Shown: positions 11,251-22,500 of the stretch, piece after piece
Layout: each line of letters starts with the position of its first letter
Position numbering within the stretch: the stretch's first letter is position 1
From: Tyto alba
Taxonomy: Eukaryota; Chordata; Aves; Strigiformes; Tytonidae
Assembly: GCF_018691265.1 (NCBI RefSeq)
Contig: NW_024881316.1
Span: forward strand, 7,872,819 to 7,936,818
Reading direction: 5' to 3'
DNA length: 64,000 nucleotides
Notes under the pieces: generated by a model
Database searches by the model: none
What the model was told of the DNA's origin: nothing
What the model saw: the letters and a program-made list of their open reading frames with translations, nothing else
Position numbers and translations under genes: made by a program

Positions 11251-13219
11251 AGTGAAATGTCTGACATTTAACTTGGATTCAATTACATTGTTTCCATCAT
11301 TTTTAACTTGGATTCACTCTTTTCCCCAGATACTGGGTTTGAATGGTACAGAACTGTGCTCTGAAATTACTGAACTGGATGTCTATTAAGATTCTTCCGT
11401 TGTGTTTTATTTGCAGACACCTTTCAATCTACTGTTTTCCCAGAATACTTTCCTTCTGTCACATGCTATCAAAGAAAATTAAAAGTTTCTTTATTAAACT
11501 AGGTTATTTGCATTCTGAAATGCTTATGAGGACCTAAGTTATTTCTGAGTTTAAAGAAATGTTAAACTATTAGCATTGAAACTATGAAACTGGGAGATAG
11601 AAAATTATGACAAGGCTGAATTAGAGACGTTTGGAAGCCAGCTGCAAGGCATCAGAAAAAGATCTGGGTTTGAAGAAAGGACTAACAGAAGGCATAGTAA
11701 AGACACAAAAGGGTTTTCTGTCTGCTTGGTGCTTTAATGTGAAGTGTTTTGGAATGGTAAATTCTAGCCTGCCTCTGAAAGAGTAACGGGATGAAAGAAA
11801 GCAACAGTTTTGTTTCTGTTTCTCCAACAGTCATCATTATTTCATAGCAAGATAATTATTTCTAGTCCAGACCAGTATTCTAGCTTTTCACTTAATAATA
11901 TGATGAATCTGTAGAGACTGCTTTAAGGTATGAAATATAGTTTTTGTTTTGTTTTATAAAAGTTTGAAAATTTAAAGAATAGGAGAGGTCTTCTTGGCAT
12001 GTCCCAGAGAATGTGAAAATACAAAAAAGTGAAAGAGCAGAGGGGAAAGAAGGGGTCAGGGACATTTTCAAATTTTCATGAATTTAAGGACTACTCCTGA
12101 TTAGATAAAAGTTGAGTTTTGGCAGAGTAATTTATCTAAACCATCATTTACCTGTTAAAACAACCATTGCTATGGATGTTTATTTAATCTTAAAAAATGG
12201 CTATTTCTGATCTTGCATGCAAAAATTCATAAATGATGACTGATTGTAATGATTTATTTTTGAATATTAACATTTACAATTCCATGTACTTGCTGCTTTT
12301 CAAGCATGTTTTCAATATGCAAACATTTGTATGTTCCATGAGCTTGTTTCCTGATGATTTGAGGAATGTAACTGCCTTTAGTACCATGAATCTAAACCCT
12401 AAAGAAACATCTTTGGCTATTTAAAACATGAGTCAATAGTAAAACAAGTGATATAAAGGAAATGTCCTTACTGTGGGACAGTGAGAGAGAAAGTGAGAAA
12501 TGTAATCAGTCCTAAACAAAAATATTTATAGACCTGTGAATACCCACAGATTAAATTTACACTTTGAAGATTTAAAATAATTACTAATTGAAAAAACATT
12601 AAATGCAGCTCATGAGACTAAAATCTATTTTTTTACTTTCTCTATGAAACACTAAATTATTTTTTATAACAATATAAAATCCTTTTAATATCAGTGATTC
12701 TTATTTGGTAACTAAGACTATCCATTTCGTTTGAAATTTCTTGCCATTACGAGAAAATCCACAGAAACAAATTGTTAAAACATATGCAGGGAACTGTAAA
12801 TTGCAAACAAAGTGCATGTGATTCTTGTAGGTTCTGCCAACAGATCTCTCAACTTTTCATCTTTTAACTCCTTTCTTGAATGCTTACACCTTCACTATGT
12901 CATTAGATTTACTCTAGAAATAAGAATGAGACAGCTATCTGTCATTGATGGAAGTGCTATATCTACATACTATATGACTTGGAAATGCTTTGAAGATTTT
13001 GAGGAAACATACCATTTAATAATGATGTTTTTATACCTTCTATAGCTAAAATGAGAGTCTAGACAGTTTCAGGAAAGCATTTTTTAGATGCAAGGAGAGT
13101 CAGGTGGTAGAAAGAGGCCATTCTAAGTTTCTTGGGTAAGGATCCCTGACTAGCAGTCAGTTAGTACCTGGTAGTACCAGTGTGCATTTCCATTTATCCT
13201 CATTGGGAAATTTAGGGAT
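11251..13219. other. Non-coding stretch, no gene seen
   Basis: AT-rich. A short direct repeat (TTTAACTTGGATTCA, near 11,267 and 11,303) is the only local structure noted. No long open frame. Confidence 0.5.
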
Positions 13220-14050
13220 ATACTTTCACATTTCAAGAGAGGCCAGACTACAGCCTGTCCCCTCAAAGTTGCACTGGGTGTAGGTGTCAAGGATTTGGTG
13301 GCAGGGCATCTGCAAGGGCAGCCTCTGTGAGGAGAGGCCAGGGCTGCCCCGGGGCTGGATGTAGACAGTTCCAGCCAGTTCCAATGGACCCAGTGCAGGG
13401 CACGGCTGAGCCCAGCAGCCAAGATGCTGATGCCTCTGGGAAATCATATTTAAGAAGGGGAAATAAATGCCAGACAGACAGAGGAGAGGAAAAAAGTGAG
13501 AAACAGAAGTATGAACACCAAAGTGACAGAAGTAGGGGAGGGCGCTGGAGCAGAGTTTCACCTGCAGCCCATGGTGAAGACAACAGTGAAGCAAATAACC
13601 ACACTGCAGGCTGGGGAAGACCTGGAGCGTTCCTTGATGGAAGTACAGTCCACAGAGAGCACACATGGGAGCAGGGGAATAGTGTAAGGGGGAATGAGCA
13701 GCAGAAAGGAGCTGCTGTGGACTGACTGACCATCATCCTTTCTGAGTTGCTCAGGGGTTGAGTGTGGGCAGGGCAGGAGTGAAGTTGGGCTTGAGAGAGT
13801 GGGAAGGAAAGATTTTGTTCTAGTGTTTGCCTTTATTTCTCTCCACCCAAATCTATTTTACTTGGCAGTAAATTAACTTTCCTCAAGCTGAATCTGTTGT
13901 GCCTGTGATGGTAATTCACAGGTGATCTCCCTGTCTTTGCCTCCACCCAAAACTTTCTTGTGGTATTTTGTCCCCCTGTCCTCTTGAAGAGTGGGAATGA
14001 AATAGTGGCTGGGTAGGCTTTTGGGCCTTGACCAAGGTTCACATACCACA
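13220..14050 (+). mobile_element. Solo LTR of a second avian ERV family
   Basis: GC-rich block whose order of motifs matches a common avian LTR: GTTCCAGCCAGTTCCAATGG and AGCCCAGCAGCCA near 13,370-13,425, a TATA-like CATATTTAAG at 13,445-13,454, repeated CTGCAGCCCATGG-type units near 13,560, then GGAGTGAAGTTGGGC near 13,775. A stretch with CAGTAAATTAAC near 13,867 corresponds to the polyadenylation-signal region. It ends ...ACATACCACA at 14,050. The 3' terminus is well supported; the 5' terminus is a guess and I found no matching 5-bp duplication. The long overlapping frames on both strands (132, 146 and 149 codons) come from its stop-poor GC-rich sequence and carry no gag, pol or env motif. 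Confidence 0.7.
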
Positions 14051-15889
14051 TGGAGTTTTAAATTTTTACTCAAAAATGTGTGATTTTCATATTTGAAGGC
14101 CTAACATTAAGAAAAAGTCTGGGTAGACTCTCCTCAAATATTTGAATGTCTTGGTTCCTATTAAACCTTTATATACATTGAAGGGGTGACAACTGGAAAA
14201 ATAAAGGGGGAGGAAGAGATAACCAGAAATTAGTAAATCTTACTACTTGAACAAGAAATGATGTCTCAGCTATCAGTATAAAAAAAGAAAATGTAGTTTT
14301 CTAATGTTTCAGATTAAATGTGCTGTATCTGAAGAAGCATTGTTATCTCTGAGAATGAGAAACGATAAAGTGGGTGATATTTACAGTTTGCAGAAGATAC
14401 TGAGAACTGGTATAATTGATGGGTTGGATAACATACTGCAAAGCATTTCACATCTCATTTAGATGTCTGAAGGTAGCTTAGTTTATGATGAACTATTTTA
14501 TAGTAGCTAGTGGCAGGTATTTTACAGTTGTAAGGTGGCTATATATTTAAAACGAGAGAGACGGACAGTGTGGGCTATATATAGGGATCTAAGACTGTGT
14601 ATGTATTATAACAACCAAAATTTCTGTATCTCAATTTGCACTGGCTATTTTACAGTTGCAGACTGTCTTATATAATGTTTTGTTTTGTTCCCAGATTAAC
14701 ACAAAAGCAAAAATGCACATTTTAGATGATAACAAATAGTATTATTTAAGCGATCTTGGCAAAGAAACCTAAGATTGCAAAAAATCTTAGAGAAAATAAC
14801 TCCTATATTTGTCTGTGGTCATTTGGTGTCTGGATTGAAGCCATTCATGACTTGTATCAAATTGTATATTCTAATATACAGACTTCTAATAAGGACTAAA
14901 ATGTTTTGAGACACTCCTCCCCACAAAACAAAAAAACAAATCAAATAAAAAAACCCAACCCCACCCCCCAACTTTTAACCTACTAATATTAGACTGTTGT
15001 CTTCACTAGTGGCTCATATATTTTATTTCAATAGCTGTTCATACACTATAGAAAGAGGTTTTTTTCTTCACTGAAAAGGTAAATCAGGCACTTATACTGA
15101 AAACTTTTGTAGTTTCATGGGAGGTAGTACTGATGTTATCAGAGTAAAGAATGGTGCAAATACGTTACTGGATTTCCCTGATGCAGCTATTACTTTTGTA
15201 CCTGTTGTTATGTGTGAATGAAAATGTTTACCTGAAAATCTACCTCTGCATGTTTAAAAGGAATTGTTTATGCAGTCCTGACAGCGCTCTGCTGTCCATC
15301 AGTACATCACTTAAGTATGTGCTTAAAAAACACAGAAGGTTTAGGGTGGATGTGTGTGGTTTTAAATTTTATTTAAAGTGTGTGCATGTTTTAAGCATGG
15401 GCTAGAGCACCCTAATGTGCTGAATATAATCAAAAAAAAAGGTCTGTCTTTTGTATTGCATGGTGTCAGCCAGTCAGAGAAGGAGCAATAATACCATGCC
15501 AAGACTCATCTAGCATCTCCCCATCTTCCTGTTCACAGCAGTCCAGCAGTCACTTCTGCCCAAATGGAAGAGTAAGAACTCCTCCAATCCAATCACATTA
15601 AATGTTCCAGAGTGTAATAGCTTGATTTAGTTGCTGATACAAGGGCTGATGAGAAATAATGAGGTAAGCAGGAATGACAATGGTGGTAGATAGGAATCTT
15701 TTGCTTCAAAGGCTCAGCAAACCTGAGTAGATACTCGTTGGGTGTGCCCCATAACCAGAAATAGTCCTCACATGTTGATTCAGAGCAAAAAGCTATACAT
15801 GAAACTTCAGCCTTTCTGCAAACGTCTTGCCTTTTCTCATCTCAAGTTGTTATTGGCCTCTAGAAGATGCAGCCCAAGGTCAGAGGCAT
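14051..15889. other. Non-coding stretch, no gene seen
   Basis: AT-rich DNA with an A/C-rich patch at about 14,920-14,975. No recognisable mobile element or exon. Confidence 0.5.
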
Positions 15890-15955
15890 CTACAGTTGGA
15901 CTCAATGATCTTAAAGGTCTTTTCCAACCTAAGTTATCCTATGATTCTATGATAG
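15890..15955 (+). mobile_element. CR1 3' terminal fragment, split from its flank by an LTR
   Basis: Classic CR1 3' end: TTGGACTCAATGATCTTAAA, then GGTCTTTTCCAACCTAAG, ending in ATTCTATGAT units. Only the last 60-70 bp are recognisable, a severe 5' truncation that is usual for CR1. The following LTR starts at 15,956, directly after the octamer tail. Confidence 0.85.
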
Positions 15956-16577
15956 TGTTAGCGGTCGCAATCACGAATAGAACTTATCTACACAAAGCAG
16001 ATAAGCAGGCACTTCTTTATTCCAGTGCTGGGGAACACGGGGGATAGCTCCACCAAAGACGTGTTCACCGACAGGTACAAAGCAAAACATATTTATACAC
16101 TTTGCCAGCAGTGTCATGGTTACATAAGATCAACAAAATTCATAAAGTTTAGTTTAACCTTAATAATGATTGGATTTCAGTTACCTCACCTTACCTATGC
16201 TCCTATTCTACAGAAATCATTGGTCATCTTTACTGATTGATTTGAATAGAATGAGGGGAGGGTAACGATTAGCATATTCATGCTATTTCCTGGAGATAAT
16301 TATCATATGCAAATGTCTCTAATGCATGCGTGGTTATGTTGGACGGGGATCCTCTGGTCATCGTGGATAGTCTTCCTCACTGTGTCCGCTGATTGAACCC
16401 CATCCTTGCGCATGCACGTTTCATCTTTAGCTGATGCTCATTTCTTCTTTGGCTGATCTTCCAAACCAAACCCGGTATCTTCTGGTACCTATTGTTTTGA
16501 CTCAAGGTCCGTAACCAGTACTCACTGTTTTAATTCAGAGTCCATAATGGTTTGTACAGTGTTCAAGACACACACCA
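15956..16577 (-). mobile_element. Solo LTR of an ERV, inverted, inserted at the end of a CR1 tail
   Basis: Starts TGTTAGCGGTCGC at 15,956. Read on the minus strand it has a TATA box (TATAAA, inverted at 16,092-16,097) and, about 75 bp downstream, an AATAAA signal (inverted at 16,016-16,021), the spacing expected for a short R region, followed by a U5 of about 60 bp. U3 is AT-rich and holds several octamer-like ATGCAAAT/TTAGCATA motifs near 16,270-16,325. The other end is best placed at ...CACACCA (16,577). TGATAG before the element and TACTAG after it match at four of six positions, possibly a decayed 6-bp duplication as made by ERVK-type elements. No internal genes remain. It differs from the 9-kb and 13-kb families. 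Confidence 0.75.
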
Positions 16578-17495
16578 TACTAGCTACCTATTCCTAAAGG
16601 GCATTAGTGTGCTTTATATTCTCATAGCTGCTATAACTCCATTTAAAAATCAAAGTCATATTCTAAACTAAAATCAAAATAATATTCTAGGATTCAAGCT
16701 ATGTTATTAAGGTAACTGCAACAGTAGTGCTTAGCTGAACTGGAACATGGTATTGCAGTAATATGTAATGCATTACCAAAAAAATCAAATAATAAAATCC
16801 TTATTAATATTTTTTCATTTTTTTATTCCTGTCAAATCACCACTAAATTCAGTAGAAGTTGTAGTTCTCTGTACATTCCAGTATTTATTCCAAAGTGAAT
16901 TGAACCAATGCTCTGAATATACACAGTTACACAGGCTACTGCAATGGATTTCAGTGTGACATTTCACCAATGTATTTGATATATACAGTCTAATTTTTAT
17001 AGGTCTCTTTTAAGTTAACTCAATTTTACAACCATGAAAACTACTACCTACATAACATTAAATTTGAAAAATAACTTGCATGAAATATGATACTTATGCA
17101 TGGTACTTACCATAGTAGATATAATCTGTTACAGGCTGCTTGTCACAGTGAAATGGTACTGGAAAGTTTATAGGTAAGGACAGTACAAATATTAAGTACA
17201 AACTGTTCTTACATTCTTTTTATTTATTACAGAAAGCAAAATTGAGTCAACATCATTTCTTGTTTAGTGTGAATATTTCTTACACAATACCATGTATTTT
17301 ATTTGTTCATATAAATTTTTGTAGTTAAGAAGTTTTTTTAACACAAGAAGTCTTAAGAAAGAAATTGGTATATATTTTCAGAGCTGAGGGCCATGTGGTC
17401 CTGTGACTGACTTGCACAGTTACCAGTACCAGAGCCTTCAAAAACGTGGAAATTCTTCAGCATAAGCAGAAATGGGTAAAGTCTTTGCCACACTG
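16578..17495. other. Non-coding stretch, no gene seen
   Basis: AT-rich unique-looking DNA, no recognisable element. Confidence 0.5.
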
Positions 17496-17499
17496 TGCT

Positions 17500-18250
17500 C
17501 TAAATGTTAAAGATTTCCAAATCTAGTGAGCTTCTGGACCTGCAGGTTCTTCCTGTCTCAGTCTGATAGAAGTGGCCACTGCTGCTCACGTTTGCAGGTC
17601 TGATCAGTAACAAGCTGCTCCAAACATGTAGATGTACATTTAACATAACCATCACACTGTTCAACACAGCCACAGAAGCCGTGCTGTATCGGCACACACA
17701 AAAACACCAACAGCACTTACCTAAACACAGGCAACATAGGCCCCAGCTCTGCAGATCAGGATGGGGTTTTACTGATGTCTCACCCGCACACATACCCAGG
17801 GATTTGCCCAGTAGTTGGCTCTGATCACTTTGTTCATCTAAGGCTGATGCCCCAATCCTGGACACTACAGTCGCTGGTCCCCCAGCGAACAGTCCTCTGT
17901 GGCCTATAGCCCCTTCTCCAGTTGTTGCCACCCAGGGCTCTCGTCCTACTTGCCATCTTGCCTGTGTTGAAGTTTGCTGGTAAATTCCTGCATATATCAC
18001 GCACGAACACACTGGAGAGCACACACACACAGAACAAACGGTCAGGAATAAAGTTTACCGAGGAGGTAAAACAGCAGTCAGGTACACAGTCTTGGTCATA
18101 CAAGAACAATGACAGTGATTGCATCTGGGCAGCTCTTTTATCCCTGTTTCCATTTTTCCACACTTGTTATTCTCCAAATCATCTGGATCCCTTCCTTTTT
18201 ATCCCTTTGGTTCTTCATTTAAATGCCCCACAATAAGTTTTATATAATAC
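17500..18250 (-). mobile_element. Possible ERV LTR plus leader remnant, inverted
   Basis: A GC-richer block. Read on the minus strand it has a TATA-like GGATAAAAG (inverted at 18,135-18,143) and, about 80 bp further, a degenerate polyadenylation-type CGGTAAAC (inverted at 18,053-18,060), the same spacing as in the 16-kb LTR. Beyond this, 17,500-17,990 could be leader sequence; a GTAAGTGCTG splice-donor-like site lies inverted near 17,705-17,715. No termini or target duplication were found and no retroviral protein motif is visible. The 176-codon minus frame (17,500-18,030) has a high Cys/Ser content but no domain I recognise. It could be another repeat class or a single-copy GC island. Confidence 0.35.
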
Positions 18251-18644
18251 CACATGACACCTCAGCTATTCTACAGTAAATCTGCCTTTTCCCATGAGAC
18301 TAGCAATAATCTTGTTTCACTTTTCTTATCAGTTGGAAAGTTCAGTTTGAACCTCTCAAGGTTTTGGGTGATTCCTTCAATGGCCCATCGATCAGGAACG
18401 TAAGAGTCTTGATCTCTGGTGTTGCCTCTGATATCTCCTGTACCTTATGGGTTATATGCCTGGGTGTTTAAGTTTTGCCTTCTCCTATGTTTCATACTAG
18501 AGTCTTATGTTGAATATACAATAACCAGATACCCTCACAAATTAGATATTATTCCACTAAAGTGGTATTTCATAGTAAGTGTCCAGTTTATGTCTTGAGG
18601 CAAAGGGCTTAGCAGTCTTTCTGTTTCCTCATTAGTGTTCTTAA

Positions 18645-19545
18645 GTTATTGGAAATGAGTCCCACAGTCTAATCACACATCATGTGAAAAAGTATTTTCT
18701 CCTACTTTTTTTTTTAAAAATCCATGGTTCTTTTACTATCATTGTGCTGTCTTTCTAATTGTGGTATAGAACCATAAGAACAGACATTGATCTTCAGTAG
18801 GCCATTCATCATTTGACTTACATTCATCATAGCTCTATGAATGTTCTTTGTAAAAAAATTTAAATCTTCTGAAACCCTTTTCAAATGAAATGTATTTTCT
18901 TCCTTGATCTTGGACATTCTTTCCAGGCTTCTCTTCTCCATGTAGTTTTCTAAGGTAAGTAGCCAATAAAAAACATGGACATTCTCAGAACAGGAAACAG
19001 GAGATTTAGGTAGCATTCACCTTCGTCCCCAGTTATCTTATTTTCATGTTGCTGACCCATTCCCTTCAGCTGTGCACACATTCTTTCTTGATCTTGCAAA
19101 GACTGGTAGAAACTGGAATAATACATAAAGGCTGGAATCCTGTGCATAATCTATCTCCCAGCACCATGCCACAGTGCATACAGTGTTCCAGATGATGCCA
19201 AAATATTGATTTATACAAAAGAACTATGAAACTTTGTGCTATACATCATCTTACTTCTTATGCAGCTTAATGTTTTGTTTGCCTTATGACTACAGTTGTA
19301 AATTAAGCAAATATCTCTCAATTATTGCAATGACTAATGATTCCTTTCTTGAGACAGAGGTAAGCTTAAGATTTTCTTCATGTATAAATTGCTTTGCACT
19401 TATTTATTCTGAATATCATTTCCTCCTTCATTTGTTTAGTTCACTCTAACATTTTGCTTAATCCTCAGGTTTGGATGAACTCAAAAAAATTTTGTAAACT
19501 TCAGATTTTGCTGTTATCTTGCTTGTCACATATTAAATGTAATAA
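18645..19545 (-). mobile_element. Ancient CR1-like LINE fragment, 3' part, inverted
   Basis: On the plus strand the order matches the antisense 3' half of old amniote CR1 elements: 'CATGTGAAAAAGTATTTTCTCC' near 18,680, the 'CTCTATGAATG' block near 18,833, 'GGCTTCTCTTCTCCATG' near 18,926, and 'CACAGTGCATACAGTGTTCCAGATGATG' near 19,170 followed by GATTTATACA. Next come 'TTCTTGAGACAGAGG' near 19,346 and 'TTTGCACTTATTTATTCTGAATATCATTTCC' near 19,393. Sense orientation is minus. It is heavily diverged and lacks intact coding. It covers sequence encoding the C-terminal part of ORF2 and the 3' UTR. Confidence 0.7.
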
Positions 19546-22500
19546 ACGCTGTGAGATTTAAAATGAAAATGAATGATTTGATAGCAACCAGCACATTAAT
19601 ACTCTGTTTAGCTGTGCAAATCAAATTTTAGGGAACAAGTTTGCCTAATAGTATAAATTTGTAACTGCATGAAATATGTGTAAAAGAATTGCAACACCTA
19701 ATTATCATTATTGTAATGTCATTTTAATTCCTGAGTTGTCCAGTGTAGAAAGTACACCGTTTTTCAGGGTTTTGTTACTAAACAAAGTTATTAAACTTTG
19801 ATGAACTTCTTTGGCCAAATGCTTTGCAATTTTGCAGACATTAGTCCTGATTTTGTTTAAAAGAAATCTGGATTTGAAGAGTGGTTTAAAATATAATGTG
19901 TATTTCCAGATATTGTGACATAGCCAACTGTAAATTAATAATCTCTGAATTAGCATAGGTTGCTTGTCCTCATTCTTCTAACTAGCTTTCTATCCTTTTT
20001 CTGTACTAAAGTCTTCCATGGTTTTGGAACTGACTTGAAAATAACTTTGGAAGCCGCACCAGATATGAGAAGTCCTGAAACTGAACTTCTGGAGAATTAC
20101 AAACAATAGTTAAATATACGTAAATCAAATCCATACTTTCAGTTGACATCATTAGGGAAAAGATTTGGCTTCTCTTGTTGGAAATAACAAATGCTATCTA
20201 ATATGCTTCTACAATCAAATTCCATCCTACAATAGATATTTAATCTAGGTGGCTGACACATATTCTGAATGCATTTGTTCTTCTTTAACCAGAGTGAGCG
20301 AGAGCAAGAGAGCCTCTTGTTTGGACTAACTTTGACTGAGAGTAGATGAGATGAATCCTACATTTGTCACCAATACATATACAGGAGGAATCAATAATTA
20401 CCTAACGATTAAATATGGTATTAAAATGTCTGATTTTAATTTAGAAAACAGTTCACAATATTTTTTCAGAAAAACAAGCAAACATGTTTGTGAAAATAAA
20501 AATGAACATTATTGAAATTAAAAGCAACTTAGCAGTAAGTGACTAACTGCATTTTTCTGTTTATACTAAAGAGCAGTGACATATGCTCTGCCGTATATTC
20601 AATCTGTTTCAGTAAACTATCACAGGAAACAGATGAAAATATTTTTTTCAAATTAAAAAAAGAGAGAAAAATTCTTTTTTTCTCAGACCTTCAAATTCTT
20701 CAAGACACATTTTCACTAAAAATCTTGTTTTTTCATCTAATGCCATCTAATGCTGCAATGTTCTATCATAGTGAGTCTGCTACAGCAGAGGGTATCCATC
20801 TGCACAAATTTTGGAAAGCAGAATCTTTTAACCAGCTCAGAAGCAAAGAACTCTAATATAGTTTCTTGAAAAACAGCTTTTAAACAGTATATAAAATAGA
20901 TAATTTTTTGCTTCTATGTTCTCTACTGGCACAGATAATCAAGTCTCTCAAAGAAAATTCAAGGACACAGTTCCTCACAGGGCATTAACATTCAGAGACG
21001 ACATAGCAGAGCTGTGTAGTAAAATACAAGCAAGGTAATGCACAGGTGCTCCTAAACCTGTCATTACTACTCTTGTCTTTTGTTATAATGGCAGCAACTG
21101 ATAAATTTTGCCAGCGAATCTTCACAACCAAGGATCTGAAAGCAAAATAAGAGTCTTGAAAACCCCTTTAATTCAGTTTGGTCTGTGTAAAGCTAAAATT
21201 AAAAAATGTTGATGGTTCTTATTTTAAAATGCTTTCTCAACTTTCAGAGGGCAGTATGCTGTGCAGACAGGAGCATAGTGGCAGAGTACTCTCAGGCTGT
21301 CAACAGACATAGTTCTGTTGTGGCACAGCTCTCTTGTTCTTTTTCTTCCTGCTTCGTAACATAGGGAACAGGGGGCTGAAGTGCCCTCTCCTGTTTTGCT
21401 TATTCTGCAGATCTCTCTTCAGCCTGGCTGTTGGGTTTTATGTTTGGAGTCCAAAGAAGATCTGCCCTTCTCTGAAGCATTAGTCATTTGGAACATCCAG
21501 AGAGTGGCTAGATTTGATGCTTTACTTAATTTGATATTCTAAAGTTTATAAACTTGATTTGCATACAATTTTACAACAGAATAGTGCTGAATATTTTATT
21601 GAGTCTACCTCTTACATACACCAGTGTAAACGAGCTTTGGAATCATATGAATTGGTCATATTGAGTATAATGTGTATAGGGAAATCATGAACAGGTTTTT
21701 TTAAGGGCAAAATAGTTCTAAATTTCAAATTATTATCATTTCAGTGTGAGAGAGTTAATTTGTACATCTGGCTAACATATATGATAAAATGTATGTACAT
21801 ATATGTAAAAATATTCCTTTTACTGTCATAAAATTCCCTACATTTGTTGGAGTTTTACAGGAGAGAAGATTAGAGAAAACAGTGAAAATACAATTAAATA
21901 TTAAATATAAGACTATGCTGTGCAAGAAAAAAAAAATCAGGATCTAAATGCATTTAGTTGGACAAAGAAAATTATTGTTATGAAATGAACGATATGTAAG
22001 CACACATGCTTAGATATGCTTATCAAATGGTATATAATGTACCCAGAATAAGATTTCAGTGATTTTCACTGTCAGGACTATAATGTAGATTTCAAATTAA
22101 GTTAAATTCTGTAACAAGAGTAATAAAATAAACAATAATGATCTTTCCTAAGTTGCCTTCAGCTCAATCAATTGTGACTCAATTTGCCATACCATACCAT
22201 TACATGCTCTAAAGTGAATATAATAAATATGTTCAGAGAATGAAGAGTTTCAAAGTTATTCTTTCATATAAATGTACTTAGCGAGATGCTCATTAGTCAG
22301 TGTATTGCCTTGTTCTGTTTAGATACGTCTTCTTTTACGCATTTTATGTTCTACATTTCTATTAAGGTAAACCAAGGAAAGAAACCAGAAAGAAGAAATC
22401 AAAGCAAACAGCCATAAAAACCCAAAACCTCATCTCTGCAGAAGATAATAACCCCAGATTTTTCCACAATCAGAATTTAACATGATTTCTAATCTTTTGA

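Noticed and set aside
13150..13736. Overlapping open frames of 90-149 codons on both strands
   Set aside because: They lie in or overlap a GC-rich solo LTR and show no retroviral or cellular domain. Being open on both strands is a composition effect.
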